NCBI GenBank assembly: GCA_963764675.1
Contig: CAVXTQ010000007.1
Span: 372,001 to 436,000 of the forward strand
DNA: 64,000 bases
Origin: Acidiferrum sp963764675
GTDB taxonomy: Bacteria; Acidobacteriota; Terriglobia; Acidiferrales; UBA7541
Direction: 5' to 3'
Shown: one piece after another, positions 34,318-42,893 of the stretch
Layout: the number at the start of each line of letters is the position of its first letter
How positions within the stretch are numbered: the stretch's first letter is position 1
Notes under the pieces: generated by a model
The model's input: only the letters and a program-made list of their open reading frames with translations
What the model was told of the DNA's origin: nothing
The model's database searches: none
Program-made: the position numbers and the translations under genes

Positions 34318-34463
34318 TCCTGCGGCACGCGGCAAAACTCGCCCGCGTCAAATGACCCTCGGCCTCTGACTTCGTCCTTTTGGCCGTCGTTCTTCCGTGG
34401 GATCGGTCGACCACTTCAGCAAAATGACGAGGCTTTCGACCCGCGAGAGCCGATATTGAAAAG

Positions 34464-34479
34464 TGGTCAAAATTGACCA
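34464..34479. promoter_or_regulatory. Inverted repeat upstream of the radical SAM gene
   Basis: TGGTCA and TGACCA are perfect 6-base arms around AAAT, about 75 nt before ATG 34554, in the 236-nt gap after the GH36 gene. This is operator-like symmetry without an assigned regulator. Nothing else is seen in the gap. Confidence 0.35.
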
Positions 34480-34553
34480 GACAGCAAAGGTCCCCATTTT
34501 CTAGACTCGCTTGACATACCAGGCCCCACGCTCAGCTAAGACCAGGAAAACCG

Positions 34554-36096
34554 ATGCGAATTCTGCTCTACAACCCCGACAACGGGGTCACGCGCAATTT
34601 CATGCCGCATCTTTGGATGTTTCTTCTTCAGGCGCTCACTCCCGCGGGTCACGAAGTAGTTCTGATCGACGGGAACGCGCAGCCAATGGATGAAGCAGGG
34701 TATCGCCCGATTTGTGCGGGAACAAAATATCGGGCTCGTTGGGATCGGCGCGATGACCCGGATGATCGCGAAAGCGTACCGCATGGCCGACGCGATCCGC
34801 GCTGTTGGCGTACCAGTGGTGATGGGCGGGCCTCACGTGACGGAAGAAGCCGACGAAGCGTTGGGTCGAAATGGCGGGCCGCGTCATGCGGATGCGGTCG
34901 CTCTTGGTGAAGCGGATGAAACCTGGCCGAAGATTGTGGAAGATGCCGCGCGAGGCAAGTTGAAGGATGTGTACGCCCCGGTCGATGATTTTGGCCAGGA
35001 AAAGAAACCAAGCCTCAAGCAATACCCGACGATTCCGTGGGACAAAATAAATCTGAAACAGTTTAATTTGGTTCCCAAGGTATTCACACGGACGCTGCAG
35101 AAAATTGGCGAGGGCTGGGGAACATTTCGCATCATTCCGATGGAGTCCGGGCGCGGGTGTCCTTATGGCTGCGAGTTCTGCACGGTGACCGGTTTCTTTG
35201 GGGACTCGATTCGGTTTCGCACCAACGAAAGCGTGGTGAACGAGCTGCTGCTCTTGAAAGCCCGGGCGAAAAGCGAGGGCGGGCAGATTGCGGTCTTCTT
35301 CATTGACGACAATTTCGCCATCAACATCAAGCGCACGAAGTCCTTGCTGCGCGACATCATTGCCGCCGATGCGCAAGTCCACTGGGTAGCGCAGATCAGC
35401 GCCAATTTGTTACGTGACGAGGAGCTGGTGGACCTGATCGCGGCTTCGGGCGGCAAATGGGTATTCATCGGAATGGAGTCGATCGATCCGGCGAACCTTG
35501 CCGACGTGAATAAGGGCTTCAACAAACCGGGCGAGTACGCTGCGGTGCTGGCAAGGCTTGCGCAGCGCAACGTTTACGCGATTACGTCTTTTATTTTTGG
35601 GATGGACAACGATACGGCCGGAGTTGCGGAGCGCACGCTGAAGGAGATACGCACCTGGCCGCCGGGGTTGCCGATTTTCGGCTTGCTTACTCCTTTGCCG
35701 GCGACGCCGCTCTACAAGCGGCTCGAGGCCGCTGGACGATTGACGCGCCCGAAGCATTGGCGGGAGTTCATACCATTTGAGATGGCGCACACGCCGCTGA
35801 AAATGTCGATCGCGGAAGCTCACGCAGAGGTCAAGTATGGCTGGGCGCGTTCGTACAGCCCGGAAGCCATCGCGCATGCGGTAGCATCGCTGAAGGAAAA
35901 GCCGTTGGGCTACCGGATCAACATTTTCATCGCGCGTATCTGTTTCCGGGGAATTTATTTCCCGCAGATGAATGCTTTGGCGTGGCTGAAGTTGATCTAT
36001 CAGAATCGCCACACCATCTGGAGCCTCGTGCGCGAGGGCTTCACTACCTGGCGCGGCCATCCTGCGCGAGGGATTCCTGCGCAAAGCGTGAGCTAG
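34554..36096 (+). CDS. B12-binding-type radical SAM protein, frameshifted near its N-terminus
   Basis: From ATG 34554 the frame encodes MRILLYNPDNGVTRNFMPHL through VVLIDGNAQPMDEAG and then runs into unrelated sequence. A second frame from 34690 carries GIARFVREQNIGLVGIGAMT and the rest. Dropping one G from the GGG at 34698-34700 fuses them exactly, giving about 513 residues. The first 150 residues form a cobalamin-binding-like Rossmann domain (VVMGGPHVTEEADEAL). The radical SAM core has CPYGCEFC near residue 200 binding a 4Fe-4S cluster, then FIDDNFAIN and GMESID. The C-terminus resembles B12-dependent radical SAM proteins of unknown substrate. The break may be a sequence error or real decay. 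Confidence 0.8.
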
Positions 36097-36157
36097 CCTT
36101 ATTCGGCTTGTCTTTAGGTTGCGCCGATTGACCCTTCGTCAGCGCGCCAAGGCTGAG

Positions 36158-37171
36158 TTACATCGTCAGCACGACCCGGAATTGAGCTTTGCCGCTGGTC
36201 ATGCGGTTGTAGGCCTCATTGACCTTATCCAACGGAAATTTTTCGATCATGGGGCGGACGCCGGTGTATCCGGCGAAACGTAGGGTGTCCTCGGAGTCGG
36301 GCGCGGTGCCGGAAGCCCAGCCTTTGAGGTCTTTGTTGCCGAAGATGAGCGTGCCGGTTTGTACTTCGATAGGGTCGGGGCCGGCACCGATGATCATCAT
36401 GGTGCCGTTTGCGCCCAGGCCGCCGATGAGCGAGGCCATCGCCTTGCCGCTGGGCGCGGTGGAAAGAATGACTCTAGCGCCGCCGAGTTTTTTCAGTTCG
36501 GCGGCGGCGTCGGTGGTGGAACTGTCGATGTAGGAATGCGCGCCGAGTTTCTTGGCGAGGGCTTCGCTTTCTTTGCCGCGGCTGATGCCCACCACCTGAT
36601 AGCCGAACTTATTTGCGAACTGAATTCCCAGGTGGCCGAGGCCGCCGACTCCGAGAACTGCAACCAGGTCACCGGGAAGCGCGCCGCTGTGACGCAGGGC
36701 ATTGAATGTGGTGATGCCGGCGCAGAGAAGTGGAGCGGCTTCGGCGGGGTCGAGCGCATCGGGCATGGAGGCGACGGCCTCCCAGGGAGCGACCATATAC
36801 TCGGCGTACCCGCCGTCATAGCTGATGCCAGTCCATTTTTCGTTCGCGCAATTGATGAAATCGCCGCGGCGGCATTGCAGGCAGGTGAAGTCGTGGCCGC
36901 CGTGCCAGCCAACGCCTACACGCTGACCTTTTTTCCATGAGGTGACGCCTGGCCCGACTTCCTCGATCACGCCGGCAATTTCGTGGCCCGGCGAGCGCGG
37001 GTAGGTGATCCAGGGCATCAGGCCGTCTTTTACTATGTGGTCGCTGAAGCAGACTCCGCAGGCTTGGATCTTGATCCGGACTTGCCCTTGGCCGGGAGTG
37101 GGGATTTCGCGTTCCTGGATTTCGAAGTCCGCGCCGGGTTTGGGGGCCACGGCAACTTTCATTTTCGGCAT
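36158..37171 (-). CDS. Zinc-dependent alcohol dehydrogenase (MDR family)
   Basis: The 337-residue protein has the medium-chain dehydrogenase plan: catalytic zinc ligands Cys in ACGVCFSDH and His-Glu in PGHEIAG, and the NAD(P)-binding motif VLGVGGLGHLGIQFA. The structural zinc lobe CLQCRRGDFINC keeps three of the usual four cysteines. The reading SRGKESEALAKKLGAHSYI is the usual cofactor-selecting loop. Substrate is uncertain; relatives oxidise simple alcohols or reduce aldehydes with NADP. ATG 37171 follows an AAGGA site. The gene stands alone, divergent from the UbiD gene. Confidence 0.9.
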   Translation of the reverse strand: MPKMKVAVAPKPGADFEIQEREIPTPGQGQVRIKIQACGVCFSDHIVKDGLMPWITYPRSPGHEIAGVIEEVGPGVTSWKKGQRVGVGWHGGHDFTCLQCRRGDFINCANEKWTGISYDGGYAEYMVAPWEAVASMPDALDPAEAAPLLCAGITTFNALRHSGALPGDLVAVLGVGGLGHLGIQFANKFGYQVVGISRGKESEALAKKLGAHSYIDSSTTDAAAELKKLGGARVILSTAPSGKAMASLIGGLGANGTMMIIGAGPDPIEVQTGTLIFGNKDLKGWASGTAPDSEDTLRFAGYTGVRPMIEKFPLDKVNEAYNRMTSGKAQFRVVLTM

Positions 37172-37261
37172 TTCGAGTTTCCTTGCACAAATTGAATTTG
37201 GAATTCACAACTTGGATGCGGGGTGAGTCCGAGCGGTTAGAAGTACCCTGCGCTTTGGGGA

Positions 37262-37283
37262 GCACAGCCAGAAATGGCTGTGC
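37262..37283. repeat. REP-like palindrome, GCACAGCCA type
   Basis: GCACAGCCA and TGGCTGTGC are perfect 9-base arms around GAAA in the gap between the dehydrogenase and UbiD genes. It differs from the palindrome at 25111 by one base per arm. Confidence 0.6.
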
Positions 37284-37303
37284 CACGCAGGTGCAGGCGA
37301 CGT

Positions 37304-37319
37304 TCGTGCTACAGTTTTG
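37304..37319 (+). repeat. Sixteen-base repeat shared with 61502
   Basis: tcgtgctacagttttg occurs here, about 40 nt before the UbiD-family gene, and identically at 61502-61517, about 16 nt before the esterase gene. It may be the tail of a dispersed repeat or a shared promoter-proximal site. Confidence 0.4.
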
Positions 37320-37361
37320 GCTTTAGATGCCCGCTGTTTGCACTTGACGAGGAGGGAAAGC

Positions 37362-38834
37362 GTGGCGTATCGGGATTTGCGGGAGTTTGTGCGCAAGCTG
37401 GAAAAAGAGGGGGAGCTGAAGCGCGTCGGGACCGAGGTGGATCCGGTCCTGGAGATTACCGAGGTGACGCAACGGGTTGCGCGCGATGCGGGCCGGATGC
37501 CAAACAGCGTGGGGCCGGCATTACTTTTCGAAAAGCCCCGAGGCTCGCGGGTGCCGTTGCTGGTGAATACGTTTGGAAGCGTGCGGCGGATGGCGTTGGC
37601 GTTGGAAGTGGGTGATCTGGACGAGGTAGCGGCGCGAATCCGCGGGTTTATGGACATGCAGTCGCCGCAAGGGCTGTTCGACAAAATCAAGATGTTGCCG
37701 AAATTGGCGGAGCTGGGATCGTTTTTCCCCAAGAGCGTGAAGACGGGGGAGTGCAAAGAGGTTGCGCACCATGGCAAGGACGTCAATCTCTTGGATTTTC
37801 CGATTTTGAAGTGCTGGCCGCAGGATGGCGGGCGGTTCATCACGTTTCCGTTGGTGTTCACGCGCAATCCGGAAACCGGAAAGCGCAACGTGGGAATGTA
37901 CCGCATGCAGGTTTACGACGAGCGAACGACCGGGATGCATTGGCAGACGCAGAAGCATGGCGCGGAACATTTTCGCCGGGCGCGGGCGGCGAACCCGGAG
38001 GGGCGGATTGCTGTGTCGGTGGCGATCGGCGCGGACCCAGCCACCGCGTTGTCCGGAATGCTGCCGATTCCGCCGGACCTGGACGAAATGATGTTCGCAG
38101 GATTCTTGCGGCGCGAGCCGGTGGAAATGGTGAAGTGCGAGACCAATGATCTAGAAGTTCCGGCGAATGCGGAGATCGTGCTGGAAGGCTATGTGAACCT
38201 GAACGAGATGCGCACGGAGGGGCCGTTCGGAGATCACACCGGGTTCTATTCGTTGGAAGGCGAGTATCCCGTATTCCACGTGGAGTGCGTGACCCACAAG
38301 AAGGACCCGATTTACTTGACGACCGTTGTGGGTCCGCCGCCGCAAGAAGATTATTTCATGGGTTATGCGGTGGAGCGCGTGTTTCTGCCGGTGATGAAGA
38401 TGCAGTATCCGGAAATCGTGGATGTGGCCATGCCCGCGGAGGGAATTTTTCACAACTTAATGATTGTCGCGATCCGCAAGTCGTATCCGGGGCATGCGCG
38501 CAAAATCATGAACGCGATTTGGTCGCTGGGGCAGGCGATGTTCACGAAAGTGATCGTGGTGGTGGACCACGACGTGGCCGTGCACGACTACAAGCAAGTG
38601 GTGTGGAAGACCCTGTGCGCCATGGATCCGGAGCGCGACGTGCAATTCGTGTTGGGCCCGGTAGACACGCTGGACCACGCGCAGCGAATGCAGGACTACG
38701 GCTCGAAGATGGGGATCGATGCCACGCGGAAGTGGGCGACCGAAGGATTTACGCGGCCGTGGCCGGATGAGATTTTGATGGATGAAACTACAAAGGCGCG
38801 GGTTCATGCGATCTGGAAGACCTTGAACCTCTAG
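37362..38834 (+). CDS. UbiD-family decarboxylase
   Basis: The 490-residue protein begins at GTG 37362 (VAYRDLREFVRKLEKEGEL) after a GGAGGG ribosome site. UbiD enzymes use prenylated FMN to decarboxylate aromatic or unsaturated acids. The N-terminal domain, the central cofactor region (VFTRNPETGKRNVGMYRMQ, then AIGADPATALSGMLP) and EGPFGDHTGFYS, which includes the conserved acidic residues, are visible. The C-terminal part (KVIVVVDHDVAVHDYKQV) is typical. It may serve menaquinone or ubiquinone-type synthesis or aromatic acid catabolism; no ubiX partner is next to it. Confidence 0.9.
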   Translation: MAYRDLREFVRKLEKEGELKRVGTEVDPVLEITEVTQRVARDAGRMPNSVGPALLFEKPRGSRVPLLVNTFGSVRRMALALEVGDLDEVAARIRGFMDMQSPQGLFDKIKMLPKLAELGSFFPKSVKTGECKEVAHHGKDVNLLDFPILKCWPQDGGRFITFPLVFTRNPETGKRNVGMYRMQVYDERTTGMHWQTQKHGAEHFRRARAANPEGRIAVSVAIGADPATALSGMLPIPPDLDEMMFAGFLRREPVEMVKCETNDLEVPANAEIVLEGYVNLNEMRTEGPFGDHTGFYSLEGEYPVFHVECVTHKKDPIYLTTVVGPPPQEDYFMGYAVERVFLPVMKMQYPEIVDVAMPAEGIFHNLMIVAIRKSYPGHARKIMNAIWSLGQAMFTKVIVVVDHDVAVHDYKQVVWKTLCAMDPERDVQFVLGPVDTLDHAQRMQDYGSKMGIDATRKWATEGFTRPWPDEILMDETTKARVHAIWKTLNL

Positions 38835-38969
38835 GGCCGCGGCATTTCCTTAGGGCCGTCCTACGCAAAAAACCTAAATCCCAAGATGTCGAGTCCCGAT
38901 TCGGTCCACAACCCGGACGGACTGGAGGAAAGGTTCGTTCGTGCCGATAACCGCGGAATAGGAGCGGCT

Positions 38970-39328
38970 ATGGACATTGGGCATGATGTGAAGGAAGCGT
39001 CGGCGAACGGGGTGGAGAGGAGGCGCAAGCCGCGCTACCTGTTCAGCTTGGCGATGACGATTCGCTCTGCCAACGGTCTGCCGAAGGATGGAATCAGCAT
39101 CGAGATGAGCGAAACGGCATGTCCGCCACGGTCAACGGCTTTCTAAGGGTGGACGAGACCGTGAATCTGGAGCCGGTTGCAGGCGGCAAGGCCCAGGCCG
39201 TGGTGCGGCACAAATTGGGCCAGTTGTACGGGTTCGAGTTCGTCGGCCTCAGCGCCGAGCGATCCGAGCGAATTGCAGAGGCTTGCAAGAAGCTAGGGAG
39301 ATATCGCACTCACGCAAGAGGCGCTTAG
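38970..39328 (+). CDS. PilZ-domain protein, split by a frameshift
   Basis: ATG 38970 follows an AGGAG site and encodes MDIGHDVKEASANG, then ERRRKPRYLFSLAMTI and GISIEMSE, the N-terminal PilZ signature. A second frame from ATG 39119 continues MSATVNGFLRVDETVNLEP to FEFVGLSAERSERI, the C-terminal half. One missing base near 39114-39118 (gaaacggcatg) splits them; restoring it gives about 119 residues. The RRRKPR and GISIEMSE parts fit the c-di-GMP-binding RxxxR and (D/N)xSxxG motifs, the last of which falls at the break. PilZ proteins often govern type IV pili, and the pil genes follow within 700 nt. The frame upstream to 38886 is a possible longer start. Confidence 0.65.
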
Positions 39329-39481
39329 CGGCCGCGATTTTCTTGAGGCGACGCGAAAAATTCAGGCGCACAGGGAGCGATGTGCGCGATGCGCGGCGGC
39401 GTTGCTTTCAAAGGATAACCGTCCGAGGGGACAGGTAGATGACGTTGGAAAATGCAAGTAATTGTGGTACTGAGAGACTTG

Positions 39482-39501
39482 CTACCCTACCTGTAGGGTA
39501 G
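39482..39501. promoter_or_regulatory. Perfect 20-base palindrome upstream of the HTH and pil genes
   Basis: CTACCCTAC and GTAGGGTAG flank CT. It lies about 90 nt before a candidate promoter and 240 nt before the HTH gene. Two further actacc motifs follow within 50 nt. It may be an operator for pilus-gene control. Confidence 0.4.
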
Positions 39502-39570
39502 GATGCCCGCAATACCCGACAACTACCGGAAACTACCCCTATTCTTAGGACAACTGCGGCAGAGAATCCC

Positions 39571-39600
39571 TTGACGCTCGGAGCAACGCGATGTCATAAC
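39571..39600 (+). promoter_or_regulatory. Candidate promoter for the HTH gene and pilMNOPQ
   Basis: TTGACG (39571-39576) and CATAAC (39595-39600) are separated by 18 nt. The match is moderate. It would drive the HTH gene and, through it, the pil genes. Confidence 0.35.
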
Positions 39601-39723
39601 GCTAACACGGGGCGCACCTCCGCGAATTCGGCAGCGTCGGTTGGGGTGCACCAGTGGGTTGGACTTTCGGGCGTGTGTTTGGGCGCCGGGGTAGCGTTCC
39701 TCGTGAATGAGTCTCGTGAAGTG

Positions 39724-39900
39724 ATGAACGTGCGTCAGGCGTCGCAGTATCTGGGGATCTCCCCGGACACGCTGTACCGTTACATCACCGAGGGCGAGAT
39801 TCCCGCATTCAAGCTGGGCAATCGTTGGAAACTACGTAAGACGATCCTGGATCGCTGGATGGAACGCAAGATGAGCCAGGCGCACGTTAGGCGCCGGTAG
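39724..39900 (+). CDS. Small excisionase/MerR-type DNA-binding protein
   Basis: The 58-residue core reads MNVRQASQYLGISPDTLYR, then YITEGEIPAFKLGNRWKLRK and TILDRWMERKM, a winged helix-turn-helix of the excisionase/BldC kind. I start at ATG 39724; GTG 39703 would add seven residues, and neither has a clear ribosome site. Such proteins bind DNA and may regulate the pil genes that begin 34 nt downstream. No integrase is nearby, so an excisionase role is unlikely. Confidence 0.75.
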   Translation: MNVRQASQYLGISPDTLYRYITEGEIPAFKLGNRWKLRKTILDRWMERKMSQAHVRRR

Positions 39901-39934
39901 TCAGGCGAGCGCGACAGGGAAAGAGGCCGCGAAT

Positions 39935-40987
39935 ATGTGGTTACTGGGCGGACGAAAAAACAGGCAGCTGGTGGGGCTGGACATTGGTTCCAGCTCGATC
40001 AAGGCCGTGGAATTGAAGTCCACGAAAGCGGGCTACGAATTGGTGAGCTTCGGCATGGAGACGCTGGCCCAGGACACCGTCGTGGACGGCGCGATCATGG
40101 ACGCGCCGCAGGTAGCCAACGCCATCAGCAAGATTTTCGACGCCGAGAAGATCAAGACTAAAAATGTGGCAACGTCGGTTTCCGGGCATTCCGTGATCGT
40201 GAAGCGAGTACCACTGCCGCTGATGACCGAAGAAGAGTTGTACGAGCGAATCCCGTCCGAAGCCAGCCAGCACATCCCGTTCGACATCGCGGACGTGAAC
40301 CTGAGCTATCAGTTGCTGGAATCGATGGACTCCCAGATGGACGTTTTGCTGGTGGCGGTGAAGAAGGACAAGATTCTGAATCACACCAACGTTTTGGCGC
40401 AGGCGGGCAAAACCCCGGTCGTCGTGGACATCGACGCCTTCGGATTGCAGAACTGCTTCGAGATGAACTACGAACCGGACGCGGGTCAGACGGTAGCGCT
40501 CCTCAATATCGGCGCGAGCGTGATGAACATCAATATCGTGCGCGGCGGAGTTCCGCTGTTCACGCGCGACGTCAGCGTGGGCGGAAATCAATTCACCGAC
40601 GCGCTGCAAAAGGAACTGGACCTGAGCTTTGAGGACGCGGAGCGTCTAAAAAAGGGCGAAACCCTTCCTAGCGTGACCGACGAGCAGAAACAACAGATTT
40701 TGCGCAGCGTCTCCGACATCCTCACGCTGGAAATCCAGAAGACCTTCGATTTCTTCCGGGCCACCGCGAGCGGCGAAAATATTCAAAGAATCGTGGTTGC
40801 GGGCGGCACCGCGCGCGTTCCCGGACTGGTGGACTTACTGCGGGAAGAGTTTGCGATGCCGGTCGAGGAACTGAATCCATTCCGGCGAGTGCTCGTCAAT
40901 CCCGGAAGGCACAGCGACGATCAGATTCGCGAGATGGCACCTCGGCTCGCGATCGCCGTGGGACTGGCACTGAGGAGCTTCGACTAG
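39935..40987 (+). CDS. pilM: Type IV pilus assembly protein PilM
   Basis: PilM is an actin-like cytosolic ATPase that binds the tail of PilN and links the pilus machinery to the inner-membrane complex. The 350 residues start MWLLGGRKNRQLVGLDIGSS, with the phosphate-binding motif, and include VKRVPLPLMTEEEL, the palindromic-looking domain IPSEASQHIPFDI, ALLNIGASVMNINIV and VAGGTARVPGLVDLL. A ribosome site AAAGAGG precedes ATG 39935. It heads a tight operon: pilN follows after 2 nt, then pilO after 4, pilP after 16, and pilQ overlapping. Confidence 0.95.
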   Translation: MWLLGGRKNRQLVGLDIGSSSIKAVELKSTKAGYELVSFGMETLAQDTVVDGAIMDAPQVANAISKIFDAEKIKTKNVATSVSGHSVIVKRVPLPLMTEEELYERIPSEASQHIPFDIADVNLSYQLLESMDSQMDVLLVAVKKDKILNHTNVLAQAGKTPVVVDIDAFGLQNCFEMNYEPDAGQTVALLNIGASVMNINIVRGGVPLFTRDVSVGGNQFTDALQKELDLSFEDAERLKKGETLPSVTDEQKQQILRSVSDILTLEIQKTFDFFRATASGENIQRIVVAGGTARVPGLVDLLREEFAMPVEELNPFRRVLVNPGRHSDDQIREMAPRLAIAVGLALRSFD

Positions 40988-40989
40988 CC

Positions 40990-41652
40990 ATGATCCGCAT
41001 AAATCTTCTCGGACAAGCGAAACCCAAGGCCTCGCGGCGGCCCGTTGATACCGGCGCGGCGCTTCCCGCGCTGTTCGTCGGCGCGGGTCTCGTATTCGGC
41101 TGCCTCATTCTCGGCTACCTGTACTACTCGTGGCAGCGGCAGTTGAACGAAGAGAATACGCGCATCAAGCAACTGCAAGCGCAAAAGACCGAGCTTGAGG
41201 GCATCAAGCAGCAAGTCGAGACTTTTGAGAAGCAGAAGCAGGTTTTGCAGCAGCGCGTGTCGACGATCGAGCAGTTGCAGCGCGATCGAACCGGCGGGCA
41301 AGAATTGCTGGATCAAGTCGCCAGCACCGTGGCACGCACGGAAAACCTCTGGCTGACGTCGATGGTCCGCAAGGGGAACAACCTGGCCGTCGAAGGACAG
41401 TCCGCGTCGATCAATGCCGTGGCTAACTTCATCACCGCGCTGAAGCGCTCCGGATATTTCCAAAAGGTAGAGATTAAGGAATCGAGACAGGACGACAAGA
41501 ATTCGGCCGTGCAGACATTTAACTTCCAGATATCTGCAGAGATCAGCCCGCCGCCGGCAGGAACGCCTGTGCCACAACATTCGCAAGCAAAGCCTGCTGC
41601 CGCTCCCGCACCTCCCGCGGCGGTCAAATCACCAGCGCCGAAGGTAGGGTAA
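40990..41652 (+). CDS. pilN: Type IV pilus inner-membrane protein PilN
   Basis: The 220-residue protein begins MIRINLLGQAKPKASRRP, the conserved cytosolic tail that binds PilM. A transmembrane helix (about 25-45) and a coiled coil (KQLQAQKTELEGIKQQVETF) follow, then a ferredoxin-like periplasmic domain (VRKGNNLAVEGQSASINAV). The C-terminus is a Pro/Ala-rich tail of about 35 residues. Near 41556-41574 the DNA for its PAGTPVP segment (ggcaggaacgcctgtgcc) resembles a degenerate GCACAGGCA-type palindrome, so the tail may have grown by repeat insertion. Confidence 0.92.
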   Translation: MIRINLLGQAKPKASRRPVDTGAALPALFVGAGLVFGCLILGYLYYSWQRQLNEENTRIKQLQAQKTELEGIKQQVETFEKQKQVLQQRVSTIEQLQRDRTGGQELLDQVASTVARTENLWLTSMVRKGNNLAVEGQSASINAVANFITALKRSGYFQKVEIKESRQDDKNSAVQTFNFQISAEISPPPAGTPVPQHSQAKPAAAPAPPAAVKSPAPKVG

Positions 41653-41656
41653 AGCA

Positions 41657-42301
41657 ATGGCCAATCCATTTCGCGATATGTCCGTGATCATGCAAGGGTT
41701 GCTGGCTCTGGCCATTGCCGTCGTGCTGGTTCTGGCCGGCGTCTACGTTCCGGTGTCTCCGGTGGCCCAAGAGCGCGACGAATTTGACAAAGCCGTGCGA
41801 CAGAGGTCGCAGCTCAACCAGGAAGTCACGCAGTTGCAGGTCTACCGTCAGCGTTACGGGGAATTGAAGTCGCAGATGGATGCGCTCTCCAAGCAATTGG
41901 AAACGCTGAAGACCATAGTTCCCGAAGAGAAAGAAGTCGATGAATTTATCCGCCTGGTGCAGGGAGCCGCGGCCGCCTCGAACGTGCAACTACGGCGGTT
42001 GACGGCGCAACCGATCATTGCACGGGAGTATCACTACGACATGCCGTTCGAGGTGCAAGCCGACGGCCCGTACTTCAATATTCTCGACTTTTTCGGGCGG
42101 CTCAGCCGCTTGTCGCGAATCATCAACGTCGGCGACCTGGACTTCGAAGATCCGGCGGGCCAGAAGGGCGCGAAATACGCGCTTCGCCCGGGCACGTCGG
42201 TGTCCGGAATATTTACGGCGACAACTTTCTTTACCAAGCCAGCTGACACGGGCAGCGCTCCCGCACCTGGGGCGAAGGCCAATGCGGCGGCCAGACCGTG
42301 A
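41657..42301 (+). CDS. pilO: Type IV pilus inner-membrane protein PilO
   Basis: The 214-residue protein has a short cytosolic start, a membrane helix (IMQGLLALAIAVVLVLAGVYV), a coiled coil (QVYRQRYGELKSQMDALSKQ) and a periplasmic domain with YFNILDFFGRLSRLSRIINVGDL, the PilO signature. It pairs with PilN to align the secretin with the inner-membrane motor platform. It lies 4 nt after pilN and 16 nt before pilP. Confidence 0.92.
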   Translation: MANPFRDMSVIMQGLLALAIAVVLVLAGVYVPVSPVAQERDEFDKAVRQRSQLNQEVTQLQVYRQRYGELKSQMDALSKQLETLKTIVPEEKEVDEFIRLVQGAAAASNVQLRRLTAQPIIAREYHYDMPFEVQADGPYFNILDFFGRLSRLSRIINVGDLDFEDPAGQKGAKYALRPGTSVSGIFTATTFFTKPADTGSAPAPGAKANAAARP

Positions 42302-42317
42302 ACGGAATGAGCGAACT

Positions 42318-42893
42318 ATGCGTTCTGTGAACACTCTCGTAGTTGCGATTTTGCTGGCGATGGCCGCCCCTTGCCTGCACGCGCAGGCCGCTCCGGCGGC
42401 TGGCGGTGCGGTGAAAGCCGCGCCACCGGCGGCAAAGGCTCCAGCACACACCGCCAAAGCCTCTGGAAAGGCCAAGGCGGCACCTGCCGCGCAAGCGCCT
42501 TCCGAAACCTCTGCCGATACGCCGGCAGCGGGCGCGGAGACGCCGGGGACGGAGGAAAGTAAATTCGCGCGCCGCGACCCATTTGAGTCGCTCCTCAACC
42601 GGCAGCAGGCTGGGGCGGGGAAGAATCTTCCGCCAGGGAAAGCGGGCCTGCAGGTAAGCACGCTGCGGCTCGACGGTATTGTCAAGTCTTCGAACGGCAT
42701 GATCGCCTTGGTTTCCAATCCACAGCTGCGCACGTACTTTTTGCGCGAGGGCGATCAGTTGTACGACGGGCGAGTGGAAAAGATTGCCTTGGACGGAGTC
42801 TCGTTCCACGAAGTCGGTAAGGACGCGTTCGGCAAGCCCGTGGAACGCCAAGTAAACAAGAGAATCTACGCCAGTGCAGGAGAACAGCAATGA
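42318..42893 (+). CDS. pilP: Type IV pilus lipoprotein-like PilP
   Basis: I start at ATG 42318 (MRSVNTLVVAILL), giving 191 residues; the open frame to 42018 lies over pilO. A signal peptide ends near LHAQA. A long Ala/Pro/Lys-rich linker (residues about 25-80) leads to the PilP domain: RRDPFESLL, then LRLDGIVKSSNGMIALVSNP and YFLREGDQLYDGRVEKI. PilP connects PilNO with the secretin in the periplasm. There is no lipobox, so membrane anchoring is uncertain. The stop overlaps the pilQ start by four bases. Confidence 0.88.
   Translation: MRSVNTLVVAILLAMAAPCLHAQAAPAAGGAVKAAPPAAKAPAHTAKASGKAKAAPAAQAPSETSADTPAAGAETPGTEESKFARRDPFESLLNRQQAGAGKNLPPGKAGLQVSTLRLDGIVKSSNGMIALVSNPQLRTYFLREGDQLYDGRVEKIALDGVSFHEVGKDAFGKPVERQVNKRIYASAGEQQ

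Larger units (their letters stand above)
39329..39702. other. Intergenic region before the HTH gene
   Basis: This 374-nt stretch contains no gene I can support. It holds a 20-base palindrome at 39482-39501 and a candidate promoter at 39571-39600. I compared it by eye with c-di-GMP riboswitch motifs and found no match. Confidence 0.5.

Noticed and set aside
39329..39560. Possible c-di-GMP riboswitch before the pil genes
   Set aside because: The conserved GEMM core (GACGCAAAGC and a GGTAGCGGGG-like stem) is not present.
39724..39900. Excisionase of a mobile element
   Set aside because: No integrase, attachment site or phage gene is near. A regulatory role with the pil genes fits better.
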